Source: MPNP01 sp965215545 (GTDB lineage Bacteria > Pseudomonadota > Alphaproteobacteria > Rhodobacterales > Rhodobacteraceae). From it: a stretch of 64,000 bases of DNA. The DNA lies in the NCBI GenBank assembly GCA_965215545.1, contig OZ244066.1, positions 806,001-870,000 of the forward strand. The letters run 5' to 3'. Positions 45,985 to 55,823 of the stretch are shown here, piece by piece; the first letter of the stretch is position 1; each line of letters starts with the position of its first letter. The position numbers were made by a program, and so were the translations under genes. The notes beneath the pieces are model-generated. The model saw nothing but the letters and a program-made list of their open reading frames with translations, searched no databases and was not told the origin of the DNA.

Positions 45985-46602
45985 TCACCCATCCGATTTG
46001 GGTTGCCTCGCAGCCGCCCTGGCCATGCGCCGGCCCTGGAGACCGGTGACGAATCGCCGCGTGATGCTGCCGACGACAAGCGCAGCCACCAGACCGACCG
46101 GCAGACCCCCGATCAGGTAGGGCAGGAAAACCAGATCCAGGAACCCCTGGACAACACTCCAGTCAACGGACCGATCCGTAAAGATCGCCAGAATGTTTTG
46201 CCAGAGGGTACTGGCAAAGACCGTGATGTCATGGGCAGGGTCACTGTCATGGATCCGGGCACCCGGGCCGCTGCCAAGGATGGCATTGCCGATACTGATT
46301 GACACAGCGGCAATCGGGGCCACGGTCAGCGGATTGCAGATCATCACGCTGATGAGACTGGCCAGCAGGTTGCCGCCAAGGGCAAAAGCCAGAAGGGGCG
46401 CAATGAAGAAATGGAGACCATAAAGGGGGGTGAAGGCAATGAGGGTGCCGGCAAAGGCCCCACGCGAGACCCGCCCGGGACTGTCCTGCAGGCGGCGGAA
46501 GCGATGGGCCAGATAGAGAAAGGCACGATACCAGCCGCCCCGTGGATAGATCGCCCGCAGAGCGGCCCGGGTCCATGTGCGTTTATGGGGTCTACGAAAC
46601 AT
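45985..46602 (-). CDS. DUF2062 membrane protein
   Basis: A 205-residue protein with the DUF2062 pattern: VSRGAFAGTLIAFTPLYGLH (the hallmark Gly-x-Phe-x-Gly-x-x-x-x-x-x-Pro), LLAFALGGNLLASLISVMIC, NPLTVAPIAAVSISIGNAIL and a last segment FLPYLIGGLPVGLVAALVVG. Three or four inner-membrane spans; the basic N-terminus likely faces the cytosol. The function is unknown, although the gene is commonly found between rsh and pdxJ in alphaproteobacteria, as here. Confidence 0.88.
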   Translation of the reverse strand: MFRRPHKRTWTRAALRAIYPRGGWYRAFLYLAHRFRRLQDSPGRVSRGAFAGTLIAFTPLYGLHFFIAPLLAFALGGNLLASLISVMICNPLTVAPIAAVSISIGNAILGSGPGARIHDSDPAHDITVFASTLWQNILAIFTDRSVDWSVVQGFLDLVFLPYLIGGLPVGLVAALVVGSITRRFVTGLQGRRMARAAARQPKSDG

Positions 46603-46610
46603 GCCGCCGC

Positions 46611-48818
46611 TCAGGTGTTGCCGAAGTCAGACCATGGTCCCTCCTTATTGATGACCTCATGGTACCTGTCAATCTTGATTGTGCTGGCCTGGGTCTTGAC
46701 GGCATCCATGACGGCATCCAGGTGCTCCTTGTCCTCCACTTCAAGTTCGATGCTGAAATCGAAATAGTCATGGGTGCGGCCCATCAGGATGAGGTCGTTG
46801 ATGTTGGATTTCTGCTCGCCGATCACGGTGCAGACCTGACCCAGCACGCCGGGCAGATTGGTCATGCGGATGGCGATCTTGGTCGGATGAACGGCGGCAA
46901 ACGGCCCCTGGTTCCACTCGATGACCTCCTGACGCCGGCGGCGGTCGAATGAGGTGCAGTTGGCCAGATGGACCAGGATGGAGGTCTCCCCATCCCGTAT
47001 CCCGATGACATCGTCATGAGGAACCGGCTGGCAGCACCGGGCCATCCTGACATCAACGCCCATCTCAAGATTGGCAATCAGCTGTTCGGGGTTCTCGATA
47101 TCGGTGAACTCCTGCAGAGGCACGTCCGGATAGAGTGTCTCGATGATCGTGCGGGGGTGGACCTCCCGACGCCCGATCCCCCTCAGGAGGTCCTCTTCCC
47201 CGGCATAGCCGAGCAGTTCCCTGGCGGTCCGCAGTGCAGCATCGGTATAGGTGACCCCGTAGCGGGTGAAGGCCCGCTTGAGATAGAGGGTCCCGTGCTC
47301 CATCTCCTTGCGCTCGGTGAGCTCGGCCTGCAGTTCACCGACCATGCGCCTGGCCGCCGCCGTTGTGGCACTCTTGAGTTTCAATTCGTTGGCGTGAGGC
47401 AGCGGCGAGAGAATCACGTTGATGGTCTGGCCCTCGACGACCGGATCATTCAACTGGAGCTGTTTCATGTCAACATAGGCATACATGGCCCGGTCCCCGA
47501 CATCCCTGTCAAGTTCGTAGGCAAAATCAAGAACGGTGGCCCCCTTGGGCAGCCAGATCACGTCGGCATTGGGGGCAAAACAGTACACGCTGCGGGCCAG
47601 GGTGTTCTCCCGGAATGACTTGTAGAACTTCCGCCAATGCGCCGAATCGATCGAGACCAGTTCCTGCAGACCCGTGCGCCATTCCTGGCGGATTGTATAG
47701 GGATTCCTGACCAGCCCGTTCTGGTGATGGACCCAATGGGCGGCAATGCCGAACTCTGCCACCTCGTGCATCAGTTTCGAGCGGATCTGGAACTCGATCT
47801 GGCACCCGGACTTGTGAGTGATTGTCGTATGCACGGAGCGATACCCATTGGCCTTGGGCAGGCTGATGTAATCCTTGAATCGGCTGAAATCGGCCTTCCA
47901 CTTGCGGTGGATGATCCCGAGCGCCGTGTACACGTCATTATCATTGTCGGTGATGATCCGGACACCCAGGATGTCGGCAATCCTGTTGACGGACATATTC
48001 TGGCGCTGCATCTTCCGCCACACGGAGTACGGCCGCTTGATCCGCGTGCTGACGATCACGTCCTTGAGCCCCTGCAGCTCGAGATTGGACTGCATGCGGT
48101 CCCGGACCTCCTCCACGACCGCACCGCCCGTCAGGTCCCCCTCGATCAGGCCACCGACAACGGTCTGGATATGATTCTTGACGAATGTCCGGGCATTGGG
48201 GTTGAGAATCCTGAAACAGAGATCCTCGAGTTCCTCCCGCCAACGATAGAGACCGAGTTGGGCCGCCACCGGGGCATAGAAATACAGCGACTCCTTGGCC
48301 TTGAGGCGCTGCTTGCCCTGCACCATATGCCGAATGGTCTTCATGTTGTGCAAGCGATCAGCCAGTTTGACCAGGATCACCCGTTCGTCTGATGCCACAG
48401 CCAGCATCAGCCGCTGGGCGTTGTGTTGCCGCTCATCGACCGACGAACTCAGATGCAACCGATCCAGTTTGGTCACGCCGTTGACGATGTCGGCGATTTC
48501 CCGTCCGAACATTGCAGCGATCTCGCTGAAGTGGGAATCCGTGTCCTCGATCGTGTCATGCAGCAGGGCAGCGATGATCAGGGCGGGATCGAGGTTGTTG
48601 CTTTTGAGTATCCTGGCCACCTGCACCGGGTGCTCGATGAAGGGTTCCCCCGACTTGCGCAGCTGACCATCGTGTTTCTGGAAGGCATACCGGTATGCCC
48701 TGGTGATATCGTCGATATCACCCTGGCTGAGATACTGCTCGCCCGTGGCCAGCAGGTCTTCTAGGTATCTGGTGCCCCTATCGTCATCGAGACCCCGGAT
48801 ATCACTGGGCTGAGTCAC
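46611..48818 (-). CDS. rsh: bifunctional (p)ppGpp synthetase/hydrolase
   Basis: A 735-residue RelA/SpoT-family (Rsh) protein, the single long alarmone enzyme of most alphaproteobacteria. The hydrolase HD domain is intact (PALIIAALLHDTIEDTDSHF; VKLADRLHNMKTIRHM). The synthetase domain follows with VSTRIKRPYSVWRKMQRQN and DILGVRIITDNDNDVYTALG. Then come a TGS domain (about 405-465, VIWLPKGATVLDFAYELDRD) and a C-terminal ACT domain (IRMTNLPGVLGQVCTVIGEQ). Its start lies 17 bases inside rpoZ. Since the HD and synthetase residues are intact, it should both make and degrade ppGpp. Confidence 0.95.
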   Translation of the reverse strand: MTQPSDIRGLDDDRGTRYLEDLLATGEQYLSQGDIDDITRAYRYAFQKHDGQLRKSGEPFIEHPVQVARILKSNNLDPALIIAALLHDTIEDTDSHFSEIAAMFGREIADIVNGVTKLDRLHLSSSVDERQHNAQRLMLAVASDERVILVKLADRLHNMKTIRHMVQGKQRLKAKESLYFYAPVAAQLGLYRWREELEDLCFRILNPNARTFVKNHIQTVVGGLIEGDLTGGAVVEEVRDRMQSNLELQGLKDVIVSTRIKRPYSVWRKMQRQNMSVNRIADILGVRIITDNDNDVYTALGIIHRKWKADFSRFKDYISLPKANGYRSVHTTITHKSGCQIEFQIRSKLMHEVAEFGIAAHWVHHQNGLVRNPYTIRQEWRTGLQELVSIDSAHWRKFYKSFRENTLARSVYCFAPNADVIWLPKGATVLDFAYELDRDVGDRAMYAYVDMKQLQLNDPVVEGQTINVILSPLPHANELKLKSATTAAARRMVGELQAELTERKEMEHGTLYLKRAFTRYGVTYTDAALRTARELLGYAGEEDLLRGIGRREVHPRTIIETLYPDVPLQEFTDIENPEQLIANLEMGVDVRMARCCQPVPHDDVIGIRDGETSILVHLANCTSFDRRRRQEVIEWNQGPFAAVHPTKIAIRMTNLPGVLGQVCTVIGEQKSNINDLILMGRTHDYFDFSIELEVEDKEHLDAVMDAVKTQASTIKIDRYHEVINKEGPWSDFGNT

Positions 48819-49194
48819 CTCTCTCGATCATCTTCAGCAATTGATCCTCGGACATATCCTCATCGGGAACATCGGCCGAGATGTCAATTGATGTCGTGAT
48901 CCCGGAACGATTCTCTTGATCCATGTCAAACAGCCGGACATGCTGGAAATCATCAAATGTATTGATATCGGACTGTTTCTGCAGCGCCGTGATGGCCTTT
49001 TCCCGCAACTGTTCAACCATCTGGGTCTCCTCCGCGATCTCGCGCAGGGCGATCACCGTGTCCTTGTCGTTGTCCCGGTCAAGGGTCGGCGGGTAGCCCG
49101 ATGCCAGTTCCCGGGCCCGGCAGGCGGCCAGCATGACCAGATCAAAACGATTGGGTTCCTTGTCGATACAGTCTTCGGTCGTGACCCGTGCCAT
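48802..49194 (-). CDS. rpoZ: RNA polymerase omega subunit
   Basis: A 130-residue omega subunit. The family start MARVTTEDCIDKEPNRFDLV is followed by MLAACRARELASGYPPTLDR and KDTVIALREIAEETQ. The acidic C-terminal half is longer than in E. coli, as usual in alphaproteobacteria. I chose ATG 49194; the longer frame has no conserved sequence. It overlaps rsh by 17 bases, so the alarmone enzyme and the RNA polymerase subunit are made together. Confidence 0.95.
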   Translation of the reverse strand: MARVTTEDCIDKEPNRFDLVMLAACRARELASGYPPTLDRDNDKDTVIALREIAEETQMVEQLREKAITALQKQSDINTFDDFQHVRLFDMDQENRSGITTSIDISADVPDEDMSEDQLLKMIERGDSAQ

Positions 49195-49762
49195 TGACTT
49201 CTCCTTGCCTCTCTCGTGATGATCAGGGTCTCTATCACCGCAGTGCCTATATGCACGACCACACACACCGTCAAGATTTGACTCCCCTGCCAAGTGCAAA
49301 TCTCTCATGGGCAATTCCTGCAACTCCGTTTCATGCCCCGCGACTCAGTTCCTGCCTCCCAAGGCCAGCCAGCGGGACATCCCCAGCCCGGATGAAGCAC
49401 TGGGATGTCAATTGGGCAAAGGAGACGGGTTCAAGCTGATCGGGGCAACACGTCGACCGACCCGGGCATACCCTTGATTGCTGTCATCCTCTCGCCATTG
49501 CCTGAAGGCACAATGGATGGCATCCTTCCCCATGCAGCAAGTCATCGGAATTCCCCGGGGCGATCCCCTGACAATCACATCATTTGGGATCATGTCGATG
49601 GGGATGGCACTGACCCGACTGATGCCCACTGGTCATGGGCCAGAATTCACCATCCGTGGCAAACCAGCGGTGCATCGTCAGAACCTGATGCGTTCGTGCG
49701 CACGCCGGGGTCTGTGCAATGAGATTGGTTGTCGTGTTTTCAGCCGGGAGGAATGGCAAGGG
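49195..49762. other. gene-less region before the HEPN gene
   Basis: It holds the rpoZ promoter region and about 500 bases with only short overlapping frames. Some stretches (for example around 49530-49720) look once-coding, but none is recognisable. Confidence 0.4.
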
Positions 49763-50236
49763 TCAGGGATCAAGGATAACCCCGCTGAAAGTTTGGACAA
49801 ACCTTTTCACGAGAGTGTGGTAATTGTCGACCGTGGCGAAGCCGGTACCATTATGCTCTCCATGCGCTATTTTGTCTCGCAGCGCTTTGATGCTGTCCAC
49901 GGCATCTCTTTCCTCTTCAGACGTTGATGACAGAACCTGATCCCACCAGAGACTGTTGAACATGTCAGTCAGTGACTTGATTTTTCTGCAATTCAGGGAG
50001 CTTTGTCGACTCACGGACCTTTCAACGTATCGTTTGAGAAGGTCGTTGCCATGTCTTCTGGCATATTCAGACAATACAGCCCTGACAGATTTTTCGACAT
50101 GGCCGGCACTCGCCAAGAAGAGGTAATTTGCGAAAACATGCTGTATATTGAGATCAACTTCCCGAGAAGCGGCACAGAGGTCGCCAGCGAGACTCCTGAT
50201 CTTCTGCTCACTGGCGGTGATTTGGAACAAGGGCAT
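49763..50236 (-). CDS. HEPN-domain protein, partner of the DUF262 gene
   Basis: From ATG 50236 (MPLFQITASEQKIRSLAGDL) the product has 157 residues and is all-helical in pattern. The HEPN signature Arg-x4-His is seen in SIKALRDKIAHGEHNG near the C-terminus. Upstream is LNIQHVFANYLFLASAGHVE and RAVLSEYARRHGNDLLKRYV, typical of the MAE_28990-like HEPN branch. Many HEPN proteins are ribonucleases in toxin-antitoxin or anti-phage systems. It overlaps the DUF262 gene by 29 bases. A frame extension to 50332 exists but overlaps further. Confidence 0.75.
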   Translation of the reverse strand: MPLFQITASEQKIRSLAGDLCAASREVDLNIQHVFANYLFLASAGHVEKSVRAVLSEYARRHGNDLLKRYVERSVSRQSSLNCRKIKSLTDMFNSLWWDQVLSSTSEEERDAVDSIKALRDKIAHGEHNGTGFATVDNYHTLVKRFVQTFSGVILDP

Positions 50237-51326
50237 CAAGAGTATTCTTTGCCTGATTGATTCGTCCAGAGATGATGTGATTGTCCGATGTTGCGTCAGT
50301 GATATATCTCCGGAAGCCCTCATCATCTGCAAGTGTTTGGCTCATTTTCTTGATATCGTTGCATGTTGCGGAGGGATTTTCATCTATTGCGACCATCAGC
50401 GCATCATAAAAAGCGACATTCATCAGACCACTTGGTCGGAATGCCTGCTTGCCAAGCGCACCATAGCTCCGCTCAACAGTCGTCTTGAAGCTGGCTGTAA
50501 ATTTCTGCCTGTCATCGGGAGATACATTGCGATTGACAGACATGAAGGTGTTCAGGAACCCCTTCATCGGTTTTGCGTAATTCTGCCGGTCGAATCTTAG
50601 AGCAAGAAACCGCAGTATCAACTCCTGATCCTTTGACCGTTTATGCTCTCGTCCAAAAATTCGCCGCCAAGGCTCAAATCCGTTCAAATCTTCAAGCATT
50701 CTCTGGAATTCACCATGGTAGGCAGCGGCCCGTATTTCCTGAGGATGGAGAGGTGTACTGCTTGTATTGAGTCGTTCAAAGATGTGATAAACACAGCTGT
50801 TGTCATTGTCCGGGACCAGCTGTCGGATTATCATTGCATGAATGATTGAGTCTTCAAACCGACGCTGATCCGTTTCGTCCAGTTCCTCAAGTGTCTTGTC
50901 CTGAAATCGCGGGCTGACATCCTTGAGTCGAAATCTCCGACCATTTGGCAAATGCCCCGTTTTGAATGCATGCAGGGTTGTCAGGCGCTGGAGACCATCA
51001 ATGATCAGAAACTTCTGTGTGCGATCCTCTCGGAACAGGAAGACGCTGGGTATCGGCAAACCCAAAAGGATCGACTCGATGAACTTTGATGCTTGCGGCC
51101 ACGTCCAAACGAAATTTCTCTGAAAATCTGGCCTGAAGATCGTCTCATTTTCAAAGCGTCTTACCCAACCATCGACATCGAAATCTGCTCCGGATGTTGA
51201 GATGTGGTAAGCAACATGGTGATCGTCAATAAATTCCTCTTCGTCATCCTCGCCGACCAGATTCCTGGATTCATTTGACAGATCACTGTCATTTCTTTCG
51301 GTACCCATCATTTCCGATAACCCCAC
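50208..51326 (-). CDS. DUF262 (GmrSD N-terminal-type) protein
   Basis: A 372-residue protein with a ParB/Srx-fold DUF262 domain: IFRPDFQRNFVWTWPQASKF, IESILLGLPIPSVFLF, then the motif LIIDGLQRLTTLHAF, where many relatives have Asp-Gly-Gln-Gln-Arg. FERLNTSSTPLHPQEIRAAA follows near 200. The C-terminal DUF1524 HNH domain of GmrSD restriction enzymes is absent, so this is the single-domain form. The family hydrolyses NTPs and is common in phage defence. The first 45 residues are acidic. It is coupled to the downstream HEPN gene. Confidence 0.85.
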   Translation of the reverse strand: MGLSEMMGTERNDSDLSNESRNLVGEDDEEEFIDDHHVAYHISTSGADFDVDGWVRRFENETIFRPDFQRNFVWTWPQASKFIESILLGLPIPSVFLFREDRTQKFLIIDGLQRLTTLHAFKTGHLPNGRRFRLKDVSPRFQDKTLEELDETDQRRFEDSIIHAMIIRQLVPDNDNSCVYHIFERLNTSSTPLHPQEIRAAAYHGEFQRMLEDLNGFEPWRRIFGREHKRSKDQELILRFLALRFDRQNYAKPMKGFLNTFMSVNRNVSPDDRQKFTASFKTTVERSYGALGKQAFRPSGLMNVAFYDALMVAIDENPSATCNDIKKMSQTLADDEGFRRYITDATSDNHIISGRINQAKNTLDALVPNHRQ

Positions 51327-51739
51327 TTTGAAGCAGATACGACCATCCTGACCGGCGGGAATGTCCCGGATGATGTTGAAATTTACCTAAGCGGCAATGC
51401 CTTATCCGCATCTATTCGACTTTCCTTTTCCACTCAAGTTGTGGCATCGGACGGTGCAGAGATAAGGTGCTTGAGCCATTGCCGGTTCTCCCGTGTCGGT
51501 CAGCCTTGCCTCAGAACGGATGGGCAGAGCATGAAGGGGTGTGCCCGAAAGACAGGGCGCGATCCCCACATGGCGGACTCGGAAATCTGTAGCGTCTTGA
51601 TCATTCAGGGCCCGTCAGGATCGCACTCGACCCAAATCCGCGATCAGGCGAACCGTCCGTTCTGGCTGTCGAATGGTTCGCACCCCACCGCTGCGCACCC
51701 CTGCCGTTCTGTGAAATCCATTGGGTTGGTGCTGTGACT

Positions 51740-52200
51740 CCTGGGCCTGTGGTCGGGCGTAGCTTCTCACACCATCTCAGCCAACAACCGGTCTCGGCGA
51801 CCGTCGCCCGCTGGCAGAGCCATCGCATGTTGGCTGTCGATGGCAGCAAGTTCAACATCCCGAAGACCCTGCAGCAAGAGGCCTTCCAATAGCCGTCACC
51901 GAATGCCGCCGATCCCCAGGGCTTGGTCAGTTGCCTGTATTGCCTGCCCGGCACGGCCCCCCCCATGACGTCGACCTGGCCCCGGGTGGGGATGGCTCCT
52001 CGTCTGGTCGCTTCAATATCGCCCAGGCCCGGATGGCCATGATCAGATGCATCTCGGGAGCCCGACCGGTCAGCCAACGACAACCGGGCGCTCGACACAG
52101 GTGGCCTGATTCGGTCGCATCGTGCCAGAAAGTGGGATCTCTCAGAAACCGTCGATAAAGATCAGCTGTACAAGATCGTTCCCGATCCTGCCGTGTTCAC
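51740..52200 (+). pseudogene. IS4-type transposase remnant
   Basis: In broken frames on the plus strand: VARWQSHRMLAVDGSKFNIP (first catalytic Asp of the DDE core, about 51805-51864), a stop, then ADPQGLVSCLYCLPGTAPPH (about 51910-51968) and a degenerate end around SETVDKDQLYKIV (52140-52176). The order matches IS4-family transposases. No terminal repeats were seen. It lies between the DUF262 gene and rnhA. Confidence 0.5.
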
Positions 52201-52355
52201 TTGCGCATGTCCTGAAGTGGGATAGAGTGGGTCTGGCATCCATCGGACCGGACAATCAATGACATGAGAGGCCTTCATTTGCAGATGGTGATTGTTCTTG
52301 TGGTTGCAGGGCCTGTCAGGGTGGTGCTGGGCCGGTCGGGGCAATGAGGGCAGCC

Positions 52356-52856
52356 ATGGCTGACTGGACAGAGTATGAAATCTATGTCGATGGGGCCTGT
52401 TCGGGGAACCCCGGCCCCGGGGGCTGGGGCGCGGTCATCCACCGTCGGGAGGGTGAGACCCGCGTTGAAACCATTGAACTCTCCGGGGGTGTGGAGGAGA
52501 CCACCAACAATCGAATGGAACTGATGGCAGCCATTGCAGCATTGAAATCCCTGCCGTATGCCTCGACGGTGACACTCTACACCGACAGTCAATATACCTA
52601 TGGCGGCATCACCGAATGGATTGTCAATTGGAAGCGGCAGAATTGGCGCCGGGGGTCCGGACCGGTCAGGAACACCGACCTCTGGCAACAGCTTGATGCG
52701 ATCAACAGCCACCACGCCGTGACCTGGCACTGGGTGAAAGGGCACGCTGACAACGAAGGCAACAACCGTGCCGATGCATTGGCCACTGGTGCCATCCCGA
52801 CAAGGCGACAGGGCCAGCCGGCAGAGTCCCTGGGCGAGAGAGACCGCCGGGACTGA
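52356..52856 (+). CDS. rnhA: ribonuclease HI
   Basis: A 166-residue RNase HI that cuts RNA in RNA-DNA hybrids. All four carboxylates are present: Asp in IYVDGACSGNPGPGGWG, Glu in TNNRMELMAAIAALK, Asp in VTLYTDSQYTYGGI and Asp in GNNRADALATGA, with the handle-loop residues WKRQNWRRGSG. I chose ATG 52356 (MADWTEYEI). The last 20 residues are polar and unconserved. Confidence 0.96.
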   Translation: MADWTEYEIYVDGACSGNPGPGGWGAVIHRREGETRVETIELSGGVEETTNNRMELMAAIAALKSLPYASTVTLYTDSQYTYGGITEWIVNWKRQNWRRGSGPVRNTDLWQQLDAINSHHAVTWHWVKGHADNEGNNRADALATGAIPTRRQGQPAESLGERDRRD

Positions 52857-52888
52857 TCCCTGTCGGAACCGCCGACCGAGGGCGGCGG

Positions 52889-54073
52889 CTATGGGGATGG
52901 AGTCTGCATGACGGCAGTGACGGATTCGGCAAGACAGTGGGCGATGGAGTCACACTCGTCCGCGGTCAATCGGGCTGGCAGGCGCACGTCGCAGGCCCGC
53001 ATCAGCATGGAACGGGTTCTGGGCAGATCCGGCAGGGAATCGAGAAACTGCCAGTTCCAGAAGGCCCGGGCGTTGTCCTCGCTCATGCCAAAGACCTGGA
53101 CGGCGATGCCATTGGCGGCGGCCCGGGCCAGGAATGCCTGCACCTGCGCATCGGTCATGTCGAGCAGATTGAACTGGATTGAGTCCGGTGCCCGCTCCTC
53201 GGGACCGAGCGGGTTGGGGACGGCAAGGTAGGGCGATCGATTCAGGACGGCGGCCACCCGATCATGGTTCGCCCGGCCCTCACGCACGCGGCGTGGGATC
53301 TCGTGGATCTGGGGACGGAGAAGGGCGGCCGAGAGATTGTTCATGCGCATGTTGTAGAGGGGAAGGCGATTCTGCCAGGTCCTGAAGTGATCCTGCAGCA
53401 CGGGATGCTTTTTCCAGTTGTGCTCATAGGCGCCCGACATGATGGTCGCCCGGGCCATCAATTCATCATCGTCAGACACCAGGATCCCGCCTTCACCCGC
53501 GTTCAGGAGTTTGTAGGATTGGAACGAAAAGCAGCCAATTCGACCGAGGGTTCCGATATTGCGGCCATTCCAGACTGTCCCGAGGGAATGGGCTGCATCT
53601 TCAACCACTGGAATCCCGGCCTCCCTGGCCTGTTCCATGATGGCGTCCATATCCGATGTGTGGCCCCGCATGTGACTGATGAGAATGGCATCAACACCCT
53701 CGCTCATCCGGGCCGCGAAGTCATCGAGATCAATCCGGTAGGTCTCTCCCACCTCGGCAAAGACCGGCACGCAATCGGCATGCACCACCGCCGATGGCAC
53801 GGCCGCAAAGGTGAATGCGGGGATCAGGACCCGGGCGCCTCGATGGAGATCAAGGGCGCGCAGGGCCAGAAAGAGCGCTGAAGAGCATGATGAGACGGCA
53901 AGGGCCGACCTCGAGCCGATCTGCCGGGCAAATTCCATCTCGAGTTTGCTGACAGGTGTTGCATCGGGTGTCGTGTAGCGAAAGAGGTCACCGCTGGCCA
54001 GCAGGTCCTCGATCACTGACCGGGCCGCCAGTGGAATCGGCTCGGCATCATAGACATTGGGTACACGGGGCAT
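52889..54073 (-). CDS. DegT/DnrJ/EryC1/StrS-family aminotransferase
   Basis: A 394-residue PLP-dependent enzyme of the sugar aminotransferase family. Seen: LEMEFARQIGSRSALAVSSC with SSALFLALRAL, RVLIPAFTFAAVPSAVVHAD, IPVVEDAAHSLGTVWNGRNI with the cofactor Asp, and GCFSFQSYKLLNAGEGGILV, where the Lys forms the Schiff base. Family members add amino groups to nucleotide sugars, used in surface polysaccharides or antibiotics. No sugar-nucleotide gene is nearby, so the substrate is open. It converges on rnhA. Confidence 0.88.
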   Translation of the reverse strand: MPRVPNVYDAEPIPLAARSVIEDLLASGDLFRYTTPDATPVSKLEMEFARQIGSRSALAVSSCSSALFLALRALDLHRGARVLIPAFTFAAVPSAVVHADCVPVFAEVGETYRIDLDDFAARMSEGVDAILISHMRGHTSDMDAIMEQAREAGIPVVEDAAHSLGTVWNGRNIGTLGRIGCFSFQSYKLLNAGEGGILVSDDDELMARATIMSGAYEHNWKKHPVLQDHFRTWQNRLPLYNMRMNNLSAALLRPQIHEIPRRVREGRANHDRVAAVLNRSPYLAVPNPLGPEERAPDSIQFNLLDMTDAQVQAFLARAAANGIAVQVFGMSEDNARAFWNWQFLDSLPDLPRTRSMLMRACDVRLPARLTADECDSIAHCLAESVTAVMQTPSP

Positions 54074-54185
54074 GGATCAGACCAGCTTTGTCTCCGACTT
54101 CCTGCACATCCTCCCCCGCGCACCCTACCCCACTCCGGCGATGCATTCGAGAGCAATTTCCGCACCGGATCGCTCCCTGACAGCC

Positions 54186-55112
54186 TCAGGTCAGACAGCC
54201 TGCCCCATCCTTGCCATATCCCCGCAGGAAACTCGTGCCATCCATCACCTTGCCCGACGGAGCCAGCAACCGGGTGATACGGACAGCGTCGGACCCGCAG
54301 GCCACAGTCAGGTGCTCATCAAGAACCGTACCGGGCGACCCCTGGCCGGCAGCAGGCCGGCTCATGAGAAGCTTGACCCGACTCCCGTTCCAGCAGCACC
54401 AGGCACCGGGTTTGGGTGCAAGTCCGCGGATCTTGGCATCGACCGCCCAGGCCGCCTGACTCCAGTCGATGCGGGTCTCTTCCCGCATGATTCGCGGGGC
54501 CTTGGTGACACCATCACTGGCCTGGGGCGTGGGTCTCAGGTCATCAAGGCACGCAAGGCTGTCGATGAGGAGACCTGCTCCCCGCACGGCGAGACGTTCG
54601 GCAAGGGTCCCCGCCGTGTCATCGGCCGCGATCGGCATGGTCACCCGATTCAGGATCAGGCCCGTGTCATACCGCGTATCCATTTGCATGAGGCAGACAC
54701 CCGTTGCCCTGTCGCCGGCCATGATGGCCCGCGGAATCGGAGCTGCGCCCCGCCAGCGGGGCAGGAGTGAGGGGTGAAGATTGAGAAACCCGAGCCTGGG
54801 AATGGCCAGCATCGCAGGTGGGATCAGTTTGCCATAGGCAATGAGAATCGCGATATCGGGCTGCAGGGCCTGCAACTCATCAACCACATCCTGATCAAGA
54901 TGTCCCGGGGTTGCCACATGCAGATCGTAGTCCTCGGCAGCACCATGGACCGGGGTGCGGTGCAAGCGCCCACCCCGCCCGGCAGGAGCTGGTGCCCGGG
55001 TATAGACCCGACAGATCACATGGCCTGCATCCCTGAGTGCCGCCAATGATGGCAGGGCAAAGTCCGAAGACCCCAGAAAGACGATCTGCAACGGCCCGGT
55101 CGGACCAGTCAT
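54186..55112 (-). CDS. fmt: methionyl-tRNA formyltransferase
   Basis: A 308-residue enzyme that formylates initiator Met-tRNA. Motifs: QIVFLGSSDFALPSLAALRD at the start, ILIAYGKLIPPAMLAIP, and GFLNLHPSLLPRWRGAAPIP with the catalytic Asn and His, followed by the Asp in MQMDTRYDTGLIL. The C-terminal tRNA-binding domain starts near IRGLAPKPGAWC. It starts 4 bases inside the end of def, the standard def-fmt operon. Confidence 0.96.
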   Translation of the reverse strand: MTGPTGPLQIVFLGSSDFALPSLAALRDAGHVICRVYTRAPAPAGRGGRLHRTPVHGAAEDYDLHVATPGHLDQDVVDELQALQPDIAILIAYGKLIPPAMLAIPRLGFLNLHPSLLPRWRGAAPIPRAIMAGDRATGVCLMQMDTRYDTGLILNRVTMPIAADDTAGTLAERLAVRGAGLLIDSLACLDDLRPTPQASDGVTKAPRIMREETRIDWSQAAWAVDAKIRGLAPKPGAWCCWNGSRVKLLMSRPAAGQGSPGTVLDEHLTVACGSDAVRITRLLAPSGKVMDGTSFLRGYGKDGAGCLT

Positions 55113-55657
55113 GAAACCCTCGTTCGGGGCGGCTTGGGGCGCGGGGATGAACCCTTGTGGGTCTCGCGCAGGAAACGCCGCAACAGCACGTGCCGTTTCA
55201 ACCGGGACAGATGGTCGACAAACAGGCGGCCATCGAGATGGTCGATTTCATGCTGGAGACATCGGGCCCACAAACCCTCGAACTCTTCCTCTTCGATGGT
55301 GCCATCGAGAGCACAATACCGGGCCCGGATCGTGCTGACACGCTCGATATCAGCCGTGAGGCCCGGGAGTGACAGGCATCCTTCCGAGTCGGTGCCGCGT
55401 TCCTCGCCGGAAGCGATGATGGCAGGATTGACAAGAACCCGGGGAGCGGGTTCCGCTTCCCGCCCCGCGCAATCCATGACAACAACCCGCAAGCCGCTGC
55501 CGACCTGGGGGGCGGCAAGACCGATTCCCGGTGCATCATACATGGTCTCGAGCATGTTGCGGGCCAGGGTCCGGATCGAGTCGTCAACCCGCGCGACTTC
55601 ACGTGCCACCTTGGTCAGGATCGGGTCAGGATAGATCAGGATCGGGAGGGTCGCCAT
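55109..55657 (-). CDS. def: peptide deformylase
   Basis: A 182-residue metalloenzyme that removes the formyl group from new proteins. The three motifs are complete: GIGLAAPQVGSGLRVVVMD, EGCLSLPGL with the metal Cys, and CLQHEIDHLDGRLFVD with the HEXXH zinc/iron site. The C-terminal tail is rich in Pro, Arg and Lys. It overlaps fmt by 4 bases and is likely cotranscribed with it. Confidence 0.96.
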   Translation of the reverse strand: MATLPILIYPDPILTKVAREVARVDDSIRTLARNMLETMYDAPGIGLAAPQVGSGLRVVVMDCAGREAEPAPRVLVNPAIIASGEERGTDSEGCLSLPGLTADIERVSTIRARYCALDGTIEEEEFEGLWARCLQHEIDHLDGRLFVDHLSRLKRHVLLRRFLRETHKGSSPRPKPPRTRVS

Positions 55658-55823
55658 GGGATCTGCATAGGAAATCCCCCGCCGATTGGCAAACCCCCGG
55701 GCACCGCGACAATGTGTTTGTCATGGCTCGGCAAGCAGGTACTGCCAGCTGCGGATTGGAGCCGGGACTTCGCAGGATGCCATTGGGATCCGTGGCCACT
55801 GGCCCAGCGGATGACGGGAGGTC

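Noticed and set aside
49405..49740. Short frames between rpoZ and the HEPN gene
   Set aside because: Some look faintly protein-like, but they are in different frames and match nothing I recognise.
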